A DNA stretch of 64,000 bases from Thiocapsa roseopersicina (lineage in GTDB: Bacteria; Pseudomonadota; Gammaproteobacteria; Chromatiales; Chromatiaceae): assembly GCF_900106925.1 (NCBI RefSeq), contig NZ_FNNZ01000008.1, forward strand, positions 142,455 through 206,454. Reading direction: 5' to 3'. The notes below the pieces were generated by a model. It saw nothing but the letters and a program-made list of their open reading frames with translations, did no database searches and was not told the origin of the DNA. Of the stretch, positions 29,300 to 36,699 are shown in pieces. The first letter of the stretch is position 1, and each line of letters begins with the position of its first letter. The position numbers were made by a program, and so were the translations under genes.

Positions 29300-29620
29300 A
29301 TGACCAAGAAAACCATCACGCCTGCCGCCGCCCTGGTCGGTGCTGCCCTCGTCGGCAGCCTCGGCGCCTTCGGCGTTGCCCAAGCCGCAGACAACCCCTT
29401 CGCCGCTCAGCCGCTCGACGCTGGCTACATGCAGCTCGCCGGTGCCGACACCGAAGGCAAGTGCGGCGAAGGCAAATGCGGCGGGGCCAAGGACAAGGAT
29501 GCGGAAGGCAAATGCGGCGAGGGCAAATGCGGCGCCGAAAAGGGCACCGAAGGTAAGTGCGGCGAAGGCAAGTGCGGCGCCGACAAGGGCAAAGACGGTA
29601 CATCCGGCAGCGCCACCTGA
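29300..29620 (+). CDS. HvfA-type (bufferin-like) Cys-rich RiPP precursor with six EGKCG motifs
   Basis: A 106-residue secreted peptide. Signal peptide about residues 1-29 (TPAAALVGAALVGSLGAFGV, then AQA). The mature N-terminus reads ADNPFAAQPLDAGYMQLA, a hallmark of the HvfA group, followed by three near-identical TEGKCGEGKCG/AEGKCGEGKCG blocks separated by Lys/Asp/Ala linkers. That makes six Cys, all in EGKCG. In characterised HvfA-like peptides these Cys are converted to thiooxazole/oxazolone-thioamide groups by an MNIO (DUF692) enzyme with a DUF2063 partner, and the product handles copper. No such enzyme, nor a DoxX protein, is in this window. ATG at 29300 has a GAGG upstream. Confidence 0.85.
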   Translation: MTKKTITPAAALVGAALVGSLGAFGVAQAADNPFAAQPLDAGYMQLAGADTEGKCGEGKCGGAKDKDAEGKCGEGKCGAEKGTEGKCGEGKCGADKGKDGTSGSAT

Positions 29621-29856
29621 AGCGATCTCGGCAACAGCCATGAACCTTGCTCCCTAACCCCGTTCGTGGCTCCCGTCTCGGCCGGCGGCGCTGCTTTGCG
29701 GGCGCCCCGGCCAAGCGGCCTCCGCCGGAGGTCTATTTCTGCTGCCACGCATCATCAGCGGCTTCGGACGCGTCGCCGACGGCAAGCCTGTCCCGGCGCA
29801 TCTGCTCGCGCTGCACGCGGTTCGAACCGAGCCGATCTACCGCACGCCTCGAGGTA

Positions 29857-30900
29857 TCAGGACAGCGACGCAAGGCGGGCCCAAAAACGTGTAAGACGGC
29901 GCTTCACGGGGCTCGGCCTCTGCGGGGAGGTGTAGACATCGCGCGAATCGAGCGCGCCGGAGAGCGGCTCTCCGCGGCGATACTGATCGATCAAGGTGCC
30001 GATCAGCTCGAGCGACACCCGATCGCGGTCGGGACCCAGGGGCGTCGCATGCGGCGTGATGAGTGTCCGAGGGGCACTCCAGAGAGGGCTCGTCGGCGGC
30101 AAGGGCTCCATCGTCGCGACATCGAGTCCCGCACCGCCGAGGTGTCCGCGCTCGAGTGCGGCCAGCAATGCCTGCTCGTCGACCAAGGCACCTCGAGCGA
30201 CATTGATCAGGTAGGCACCCCGAGGCAAGGCAGCCAATTCGTCCACACCGATCAACCCCCGGCTTGTGTCGTTGAGGGATGCCGCGAGGACGAGCACCTG
30301 CGCGCGCTCCAAAAGGGGTCTCAGTCGGTCGCCCGCATCCGCGGCGTAGACCTCATCGAATCCGGCAGGTACAGGCGCGACCCGACGACGATACCCGACC
30401 ACCGTCATCCCCATCACCCGGCAATAACGGGCCATTTGGCTCCCGGAATGCCCGCAACCGACGATCACGAGTGTGCGCCCCTGAAGACTTCGTCGATTCT
30501 CGAGCCCCGGCAATCCCCAGACACGACGACGTTGCGCTCGCCACAGCCGGGGCGCCTCGTGCGAGAGTGCGAGCATGAAATAAAGCGCGTGCTCCGCGAC
30601 CGCCGAGGCCGAACGACCGGCCGAGGTCGTTACGATGAATCGCCCGTCGAGCAGCTCGGGCGGAGCAAAGCCGTCGATGCCGGCATGGTCGCAGTGGACC
30701 CAGCGCAAACAGGGTGCCTCCAAAACGTGGCGGTCCGGATTGCCGTTCAGAATCGCGACGTCCGCCTCTCGGAGTGCCTCCCGTGCGGCATGGCTGCCGG
30801 GCTCGGCGAGCGTGACCCGCTCAGCCCCGAGTTGCTGGACCAGCACGAGACGCAGGGACTCGCGCCAACGGACGGTCACGAGGGCATGACGAATCTTCAT
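29857..30900 (-). CDS. D-2-hydroxyacid dehydrogenase family protein
   Basis: A 347-residue NAD(P)-dependent oxidoreductase. The Rossmann motif reads VGCGHSGSQMARYC (near 147), unusual in having H for the common M/L. The catalytic triad is visible: Arg in NVARGALVDE, Glu in DVATMEPLP and His in TPHATP. The catalytic N-terminal half (VHCDHAGIDG) is also typical. Substrate is unknown. The ATG at 30898-30900 overlaps the stop of the upstream 189-aa gene by one base (TGATG), so the pair is coupled. Confidence 0.88.
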   Translation of the reverse strand: MKIRHALVTVRWRESLRLVLVQQLGAERVTLAEPGSHAAREALREADVAILNGNPDRHVLEAPCLRWVHCDHAGIDGFAPPELLDGRFIVTTSAGRSASAVAEHALYFMLALSHEAPRLWRAQRRRVWGLPGLENRRSLQGRTLVIVGCGHSGSQMARYCRVMGMTVVGYRRRVAPVPAGFDEVYAADAGDRLRPLLERAQVLVLAASLNDTSRGLIGVDELAALPRGAYLINVARGALVDEQALLAALERGHLGGAGLDVATMEPLPPTSPLWSAPRTLITPHATPLGPDRDRVSLELIGTLIDQYRRGEPLSGALDSRDVYTSPQRPSPVKRRLTRFWARLASLS

Positions 30901-31469
30901 CAACTTTGCTTGGATCGATGCAGATCGAGGATGCGCTTATGCAGCCAGGAGGCCGCCTCTTGAAGGACGGCTTGATCGGGCAGGCTTCGTTTGGCTCTGG
31001 GATCGGGATGGTTGGCAAAGCACCAAGCCAGATTGTGCTTGATCTGATAGGCGGCAAACTCGGCGCGCGTCTCGATCGGTGTCTCCGGGAGGTAAATACG
31101 CTCCCCGCCCGAACGCCAAAGTTTCGACTGTGCAAATCCGTAATGAACATGCGGATTGGCATCGTGCAGGTCCATCCGCAGAAGCTCCTGGCCTTTCCAA
31201 TACAGTGATGCCGACGGTCCGAGAACGCTTGGTCGATCGAGCCAATAGACGGTAAGCTCGACGTCGGGTCCCATCGGGAAGGCTCGCAGCTCCGTCACGG
31301 CAACCCGCTCCGGTGCCGCAGACGCCAAGCCTTCGATGACGGCCGAATCCATACGACGCAGGATCGCGCGCACCTTGCGTTTGGTCTTATCGGTTAGACG
31401 CGCAGAGATCCGGCGGGCGACCCGAAGAACGGAAGCGAACGCGGCGGTAACCGAACGTGAATGTTTCAT
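30900..31469 (-). CDS. Conserved-looking hypothetical protein, 189 aa
   Basis: I do not recognise this protein. It has a basic N-terminal third (RRISARLTDKTKRKVRAILR) and then a beta-rich region with YWLDRPSVLGPSASLYWKG, HVHYGFAQSKLW and a helical C-terminus. There is no signal peptide or TM segment. Its only firm context is the one-base overlap with the downstream hydroxyacid dehydrogenase gene, with which it probably acts or is at least co-expressed. It is divergent from the RmlC-like gene. Confidence 0.6.
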   Translation of the reverse strand: MKHSRSVTAAFASVLRVARRISARLTDKTKRKVRAILRRMDSAVIEGLASAAPERVAVTELRAFPMGPDVELTVYWLDRPSVLGPSASLYWKGQELLRMDLHDANPHVHYGFAQSKLWRSGGERIYLPETPIETRAEFAAYQIKHNLAWCFANHPDPRAKRSLPDQAVLQEAASWLHKRILDLHRSKQS

Positions 31470-31515
31470 GTGTTTTCCATCCCTCCCGAATCACTAAAAA
31501 CAGAGCCAACGACGC

Positions 31516-32079
31516 ATGACGAATCCCTTATCAAGATTGATTGCCGGGCGTCCGCTTGAGGGGGCCGAGCTACACCGAATCGCAGCCCAGAAGGATCGAC
31601 GCGGATCATTTGCCGAGATTTTCCAAGAACATTGGGGGAGCTGTATCGCTCCCGTGCAATGGAGCTTCGTGCGGTCCGAGCCCGAAGTCCTTCGCGGGAT
31701 GCATTTACACCTCCGTCACGACGAGTATTTCTGCTGTCTTGAAGGCAAGGTCTTCCTCGGCCTACGTGATCTTCGAGGCACCTCCCCGACTCGCGATCAA
31801 TGGTCGCTCTACGAGCTGCACGGCGAGGATCCGGCTGCACTCACGTTCCCGCGCGGGATCCTGCACGGCTGGTATTTCCCCGAACGCTCGCTGCATATTC
31901 AGGCCGTCTCCGAGGCTTACTGCGACTACGGCGGCGACGATAATTGGGGGTGCCATTGGGCCGATCCGGAATTGCAGATCCCATGGCCGCAAACGCATGC
32001 GATCCTGAGTGACTCGGCTGCGAATTTCCCGACCCTGCAAGGCCTCCGGGCCTGTCTCAGCGACGCAACCGACGCCTGA
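31516..32079 (+). CDS. dTDP-4-dehydrorhamnose 3,5-epimerase-like cupin
   Basis: A 187-residue RmlC-family cupin. The active-site region VLRGMHLHLRHDEYFCCLEG (about residues 58-77) holds the His/Asp cluster typical of sugar epimerases, and FPRGILHGWYFPE follows near residue 118. Sequence deviates enough from classical RmlC that epimerase activity on a different sugar nucleotide, or mere binding, is possible. Its 3' end overlaps the end of the convergent glycosyltransferase gene by 23 bases. Confidence 0.8.
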   Translation: MTNPLSRLIAGRPLEGAELHRIAAQKDRRGSFAEIFQEHWGSCIAPVQWSFVRSEPEVLRGMHLHLRHDEYFCCLEGKVFLGLRDLRGTSPTRDQWSLYELHGEDPAALTFPRGILHGWYFPERSLHIQAVSEAYCDYGGDDNWGCHWADPELQIPWPQTHAILSDSAANFPTLQGLRACLSDATDA

Positions 32080-32920
32080 TCCAGCGCCGGAGTGCAACGG
32101 CGGGAGGATGCCCGTCGATGAGCAGCCCGTGCCCGAGACGCTCGTGCAGCGCGAGCCGATCCGTCAGCACCTCGCCGAGCGCGGCATAAAGCTTCTCGGC
32201 GAGTGCAGGCGGGTCGTCGATCAGGTCCGACCAGACCTTCAGCTCGTCGGCGCGCTGCTGCGTCGGCCAACCGGGGTGATGCCCGCGCTTGAAGTAGACG
32301 ATCGAGGGCTTCGCGACACCGATGCCTCTGCACTTGGGCTGGGACAGCATTTGATGCTGCATGTAATGGTCGGTAAACCAGTCGACCGGCGTCGTGCGCC
32401 ACCCGAACGGGAGTTGCCGATAGAAGTCGAGACGATGCGCCATCGTCGACAACATGACTCCCATACGGCCATGGCGCACAAGCCGCGCACGTTGCACCGG
32501 ATGCCCGCTGTCGAGCTTGAGCTCGGGGACAACCCGACCGTCCTCTTTGATGTCGAGATAGGCGCAGTTGGCGAAGTCGTGCCGGGTAAGGGCTTGATGC
32601 ATCTGCTCGACATGATGCGGGAGCATGAGATCCCGGTCGCAGAGATAACACACGATCTCCCCGTCGGCATGATTGTTCAGGATCTCATGGCGGTAGGTCT
32701 CGCCGCGTCGGGTACCCTTGGGAAAATCGAAGACACGAACCCTCGCGTCCTGTTGCGCGAGCGCTTGTGCGGCTGCTCGGGTGCCTGCTTCGGCGCCGTC
32801 GCAGACGATGAAGACCTCGAGATCCGACAGGGTCTGACGCAGGACGCTGCCGACCGAGTATTGAAGCAACGGACCTCGATCGATACTGGTCGGTACGATG
32901 ACGGTCGCCCGGCAGCTCAT
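32057..32920 (-). CDS. Glycosyltransferase family 2-like protein
   Basis: A 287-residue GT-A-type glycosyltransferase. The N-terminus SCRATVIVPTSIDRGPLLQY and the segment VLRQTLSDLEVFIVCDGAE are the nucleotide-sugar-binding beta strands of GT2; CYLCDRDLMLPHHVE provides the DxD-like metal site. No TM segment, so probably cytoplasmic. The ATG at 32918-32920 overlaps the stop of the oxidoreductase gene by 4 bases (ATGA), so both are coupled. The reading frame stays open upstream, but that part is a shadow of the neighbouring gene. Confidence 0.85.
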   Translation of the reverse strand: MSCRATVIVPTSIDRGPLLQYSVGSVLRQTLSDLEVFIVCDGAEAGTRAAAQALAQQDARVRVFDFPKGTRRGETYRHEILNNHADGEIVCYLCDRDLMLPHHVEQMHQALTRHDFANCAYLDIKEDGRVVPELKLDSGHPVQRARLVRHGRMGVMLSTMAHRLDFYRQLPFGWRTTPVDWFTDHYMQHQMLSQPKCRGIGVAKPSIVYFKRGHHPGWPTQQRADELKVWSDLIDDPPALAEKLYAALGEVLTDRLALHERLGHGLLIDGHPPAVALRRWIRRRLRR

Positions 32921-33852
32921 GACGCGCCTCCGCTGTTGGCCATGTGTTGAAGACGCATCAGGGTCTCGACAACGGCGAGACCCTCGGCGGCGTCGGTCGG
33001 CGGCGCCGGGCCGCCGCCGAGATAGTCGATGAAGCAGCCCAGCTCGAGACCCAATGCCGACTGGCGTGAGACCGGGCGTTGCTCGGTCCTCGAATCGAAC
33101 GGGATACGCGTGTCGCCCTCCCGCGTGATCTCGATGAAGCCCGCGTCGGGATCCGTCATCACGGCGACGCCGCCGTCGCAATGTAGCCGCACTTCGCGAC
33201 GCTTGTCGCGATAGCGGTTCGACACCTCCAGTGCCAACCAGGGCGACTCGCCGCAGACTCCGATGAGGCCGCAGATGCGCGAGCCTTGCCGTTCGGCGAG
33301 CACGAAGCGCGGTTCCGGAATGAACCCCAAGACGGCAAGGGCGATGCTGATGTCATGCGGCGCGAGATTCCAGAGGCTGTCGACGTCCGTCCGAGGACTT
33401 GTCCAGTTGGTGCGCACCGTCCGCACGCCCGCAACCGAGCCGAGCTCGCCGCTTCGCGCAATCTCGGCAAGCGCACGGATGCCCGGATGATAGCGCCAGA
33501 TATGCATCACGAAGACGCGCGTCCCGCCCTCGCGAACGATGAGCCGAGCCTCGTCGGCATCCGCCGTGAGCGGCTTCTCGACGAAGAGCGGGCATGAGAA
33601 TTGGTCGAGGAGCCGGAGAACGAGCTGACAATGATTCGTCGCCGGGGTCGCGACGATGATGCCGTCGACTGCAGGCAAAGCGGCGATCTCGTCCGAGGCA
33701 CTGCGTGCGCCCGCCGCGATTGCCGCTTTGCGGCGTGGCTCGGAGGTTTCGACGACGTCGGGTCGAACCCCCAGCGTGAGAAGTGTCTGCAGAATCTTCT
33801 CGCCCCAAATGCCGTATCCGATCAGGCCGAGTCGTATCGGATCGTTTTTCAT
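32917..33852 (-). CDS. Gfo/Idh/MocA-type NAD-dependent sugar oxidoreductase
   Basis: A 311-residue protein with the N-terminal Rossmann motif LIGYGIWGEKILQTL and the family's conserved EKPLT signature (LFVEKPLTADADEARLIV) near residue 93. Substrates are usually UDP-sugars, inositols or other polyols. A start at the ATG 33850-33852 gives MKNDPIRLGLIG, standard for the family; 33873 or 34020 would add non-conserved residues. It overlaps the glycosyltransferase gene by 4 bases, suggesting synthesis and transfer of a modified sugar. Confidence 0.87.
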   Translation of the reverse strand: MKNDPIRLGLIGYGIWGEKILQTLLTLGVRPDVVETSEPRRKAAIAAGARSASDEIAALPAVDGIIVATPATNHCQLVLRLLDQFSCPLFVEKPLTADADEARLIVREGGTRVFVMHIWRYHPGIRALAEIARSGELGSVAGVRTVRTNWTSPRTDVDSLWNLAPHDISIALAVLGFIPEPRFVLAERQGSRICGLIGVCGESPWLALEVSNRYRDKRREVRLHCDGGVAVMTDPDAGFIEITREGDTRIPFDSRTEQRPVSRQSALGLELGCFIDYLGGGPAPPTDAAEGLAVVETLMRLQHMANSGGAS

Positions 33853-34131
33853 CGGCTCTACCGACCCTCGCATCAAAAATCCACGGAACCCTTGTCGCGT
33901 CAAGCCGAAACGCGCTGCCGTCGCAGACTTGAGAGCATAACCCAATCGACGGCCGCGTCGAGGTGCGGGACCGAGGCGGGCGCATCGCGCTCCCCTACAC
34001 GCCTCTGCGAACGATCGCACGTCGCTCGTTACAGCCTCGCTCCGACCGAGTAGTATCTGCCACCCCGCAAGCTACCGCGGAAGAACCCATCCGCAACAGG
34101 CTCGCGCTTCGTTCCGGCCCCGTCGGTAAGC

Positions 34132-34605
34132 ATGCCCAATCACCCATTCAACCGGAACCCCGCCCTCATGGCCTCGAATTACGAAGACTTCTTCACCCTC
34201 GGTCGCTTCGGTGTTGTCGGACACACCACAGCCAAACCCTTTCCGCTTATCAGTTACCGGCGGTTAAAGGCGATGGGGAAAACCGTCTATCCGATCGACC
34301 CCAGCACCATGCTGGTCGACCGTGATCCCGCGTATCCCACACTCGCGTCCTTACCCCAAGCCATCGATGGCCTCATCATCGAGGTGCCGAAGGCCGAGAC
34401 CGCGGGCTGGGTTGCCGCGGCCGCGGATGCAGGGATCGGTCATGTCTGGATCCACATGGCCCACGAGACCCCGGAGGCGGTGGCACTCGCTGCGGAGAAA
34501 GGCATCAACCTGCGCACCGGGACCTGCGCCGTCATGTATCTAAACCCGGGCATGTCCTACCACGGGATCCATAAGCTCATCATGAAGCTGACCGGGAAGT
34601 ATTGA
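34132..34605 (+). CDS. CoA-binding domain protein (CoA_binding_2)
   Basis: A 157-residue single-domain Rossmann-like protein of the CoA-binding/YccU group. Visible elements are FGVVGHTTAKPFPLISYRRL near the start and TVYPIDPSTM, then IIEVPKAETAGWVAAAADAG and the HVWIHMAHETPEAVALA segment. No catalytic domain is attached. Function is unknown for most members. A second in-frame ATG at 34168 (MASNYEDFF) is also a reasonable start. It stands alone. Confidence 0.85.
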   Translation: MPNHPFNRNPALMASNYEDFFTLGRFGVVGHTTAKPFPLISYRRLKAMGKTVYPIDPSTMLVDRDPAYPTLASLPQAIDGLIIEVPKAETAGWVAAAADAGIGHVWIHMAHETPEAVALAAEKGINLRTGTCAVMYLNPGMSYHGIHKLIMKLTGKY

Positions 34606-34773
34606 CGCGCGAGCTGCGATCGCCCCGAGATTGACATGCGTGCCGTCGGCGACCTGTCCTTCGCCGATGGAGGCATCACGGTCAGCCTCGGCAGGCGGAT
34701 GTGGCCGAGGATCGATCCGATCAGCGAGAGCCATCGCCGTCGATCCATCAAACCCCTTCTTATTCTTTAAGCA

Positions 34774-35652
34774 TTATTTCGAACCGGTCGCGGCGGTCTT
34801 CGCGGGTTTCGACACCAGCTGCGACAACAACAGCCCATCCTGCCGGCTGAGTTGGTGATCGCCGGCCACCACCTGGATGCCGGCCCGGCCACTCAGCGCC
34901 GGCACCCGGCGAAGGTCCTGACTGGGGGCCGGAACGACCTGATCGCCCGGCATCCCGATCGCGGCCCCACGGACCACTCCGACATAAGCGATCTCGGGGT
35001 GCGGGCGAGCGTTCAGCCAGTACAGCAGGTTGCCGGGCACAGGTGGCGATAGGTCCGCGAGGACGCCGCGCGAAGACCGTACGGTGCGATACACGTCGTC
35101 TCCCACCTTGCGCTCGACGAACCAGCGTTTGATGCCGCCGAACAGTCCACTGTCGTCGGTCGCTTCCAGCGCCTGCCAAGCGCGCTCGGTGCCCAGATGG
35201 GGGGCGGCGATGGTGATCAGCCGGGTGACCGTGCCCGCGCCGTAGTTCACCAGCGCGAGCCGGGCCACGACGCCGCCGGCCGAATGCCCGACGAGGTCGA
35301 CCGTATCCGTCGGGTGCCGTTGCGCGATGGCGCCCAGCATCCCGCCGAGAACGCGCGCCTGCTCCATCAGCGGGGCGGTGGAGGGCAGGTCGACCGTGTA
35401 GATTGCGAACTCCCCCGCCGGTGGCCCGACCGGCTCCAGACGCACCCCGGACGGGGTGGACCGCCAGTTGCCGGCGACTCTCCAGCCCGCCTGCTCCAAC
35501 ACCGGCAAGACTCCGCTCTGCTGCCAGGCCGAAGAACCTCCGAGGTACCCGTGCACCGGCACCAGAATTCGACCTGCGCCGGCGGTACCGGCATACGCCA
35601 GCCCGAGTGCGCAACACAGGGCCAGCCACCACTTACCACGCCAACGCTTCAT
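34774..35652 (-). CDS. Exported alpha/beta-hydrolase (esterase/lipase-like)
   Basis: A 292-residue protein with signal peptide (WWLALCCALGLAYAGTAGA) and a lipase-type core. The oxyanion region ILVPVHGYLGGSS comes first, the nucleophile elbow VDLVGHSAGGVVAR (Ser near residue 121) follows, and a candidate catalytic His lies in VVAGDHQLSR close to the end. It is therefore probably secreted to the periplasm and hydrolyses an ester or lipid. The ATG at 35650-35652 overlaps the stop of the RAYT gene by 4 bases (ATGA), a surprising coupling of a transposase and a hydrolase. Confidence 0.85.
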   Translation of the reverse strand: MKRWRGKWWLALCCALGLAYAGTAGAGRILVPVHGYLGGSSAWQQSGVLPVLEQAGWRVAGNWRSTPSGVRLEPVGPPAGEFAIYTVDLPSTAPLMEQARVLGGMLGAIAQRHPTDTVDLVGHSAGGVVARLALVNYGAGTVTRLITIAAPHLGTERAWQALEATDDSGLFGGIKRWFVERKVGDDVYRTVRSSRGVLADLSPPVPGNLLYWLNARPHPEIAYVGVVRGAAIGMPGDQVVPAPSQDLRRVPALSGRAGIQVVAGDHQLSRQDGLLLSQLVSKPAKTAATGSK

Positions 35653-36452
35653 ACCTCGTCCTCCGGGTTGATCAGGCAGTCGACACCCGCGATCTCGATT
35701 CTGACCCGGTTGCCGGCCGCCGGGAACACCGGCGGTCGACCCGCCCGCAAATGCCGAAGAGAGGGCCGAGTCGTCAGGTCTTGCCAACGTCGGCGTACTC
35801 GAACCGGCGCACGGCTCGACTGACGGTCGAGTAGTGCACGCCGAAGTGCTCCGTCGGTGCCGAGGAAGACTTGGCACCTCAGTGCGTCCCAGACGCTCGA
35901 CCGCCCGACCCCGTCGGCGACGAACGCCGCATAGGCGGCACGAGCCGCCACACGCCCATGCCCAAATTGCCCGAGCACCCAGTCGGTCTCCAACCAAGGT
36001 GGTGCCGGCACCCGACCCAACATAACCGGGTAGCTGCTCCAGGCCCAATCGCCGGCATCCGCCACCATGCCGGCACGCACCGGATTGAGCACGACATACC
36101 GCGTCAGCTCAAGCAGATACGCATCGCGCTCGACGAGAATGCCCTTGAAGCGGCCCTGCAACAGGTGTCCGACCAGGCCATGACGACGATTGACCCGCTG
36201 GGTGAAGACGCCGTTGAGCTGCCGCATCCCCTTCGACAGATTCCCCTCCGGGGTCTCCACCACGACGTGATAGTGATTGGTCATTTGGCAGTAGGCATGA
36301 CAGCGCCAATGAAAGCGCGCGCAGACCTCTGTGAACAACGCGAGCCAGGCCGACCGGTCCGCATCGTCGCGGTAGATCGCCTCGCGGCGATCACCGTGCG
36401 AGGTGACGTGATACAAACCGCCGGCGAGCTCGATTCGAAGTGGTCTGGCCAT
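35649..36452 (-). CDS. REP-associated tyrosine transposase (RAYT, IS200-like Y1_Tnp)
   Basis: A 267-residue protein of the Y1 transposase group. The N-terminus MARPLRIELAGGLYHVTSHG is the standard RAYT opening, and the HUH metal motif is visible in YCQMTNHYHVVVE. A Tyr in the YVVLNPVRAGMVADAGDWAW segment follows. A C-terminal extension carries RVRIEIAGVDCL. The start at 36450-36452 is the family's; an upstream ATG at 36500 would add 16 residues. RAYTs mobilise REP palindromes. Single-copy, intact and coupled to a lipase gene, it looks resident. Confidence 0.88.
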   Translation of the reverse strand: MARPLRIELAGGLYHVTSHGDRREAIYRDDADRSAWLALFTEVCARFHWRCHAYCQMTNHYHVVVETPEGNLSKGMRQLNGVFTQRVNRRHGLVGHLLQGRFKGILVERDAYLLELTRYVVLNPVRAGMVADAGDWAWSSYPVMLGRVPAPPWLETDWVLGQFGHGRVAARAAYAAFVADGVGRSSVWDALRCQVFLGTDGALRRALLDRQSSRAPVRVRRRWQDLTTRPSLRHLRAGRPPVFPAAGNRVRIEIAGVDCLINPEDEV

Positions 36453-36699
36453 GGAGTTGGCATAGGCCAAAAATGCGGGATTACAAGACCTGATAAGCAT
36501 CTAGCCGACCCCTCCCCTTTACGCCCCCCGTCTCCTTTCCTTGCAATATCCCAGTAAAGAACTACGATTTTCTCATCACGCTGATCGTGGAAGAACCATC
36601 GGCCGATTCACACGATTGCAGCAACAACGGGGTCAAGTATGAGCGGTTTTCACGAATGCAGCCTGTAAGGCGGACTTATCAGGCGAGTGCGGAGGAAAC

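Noticed and set aside
29440..29600. CRISPR-like or tandem DNA repeat reading of the EGKCG region
   Set aside because: The repeats are in-frame codon repeats of the Cys-rich peptide, without constant repeats and unique spacers.
29425..29748. Minus-strand Pro/His/Leu-rich repeat protein opposite the HvfA-like gene
   Set aside because: Its repeats are only the antisense of the EGKCG codons, whereas the plus strand has a signal peptide and ribosome site.
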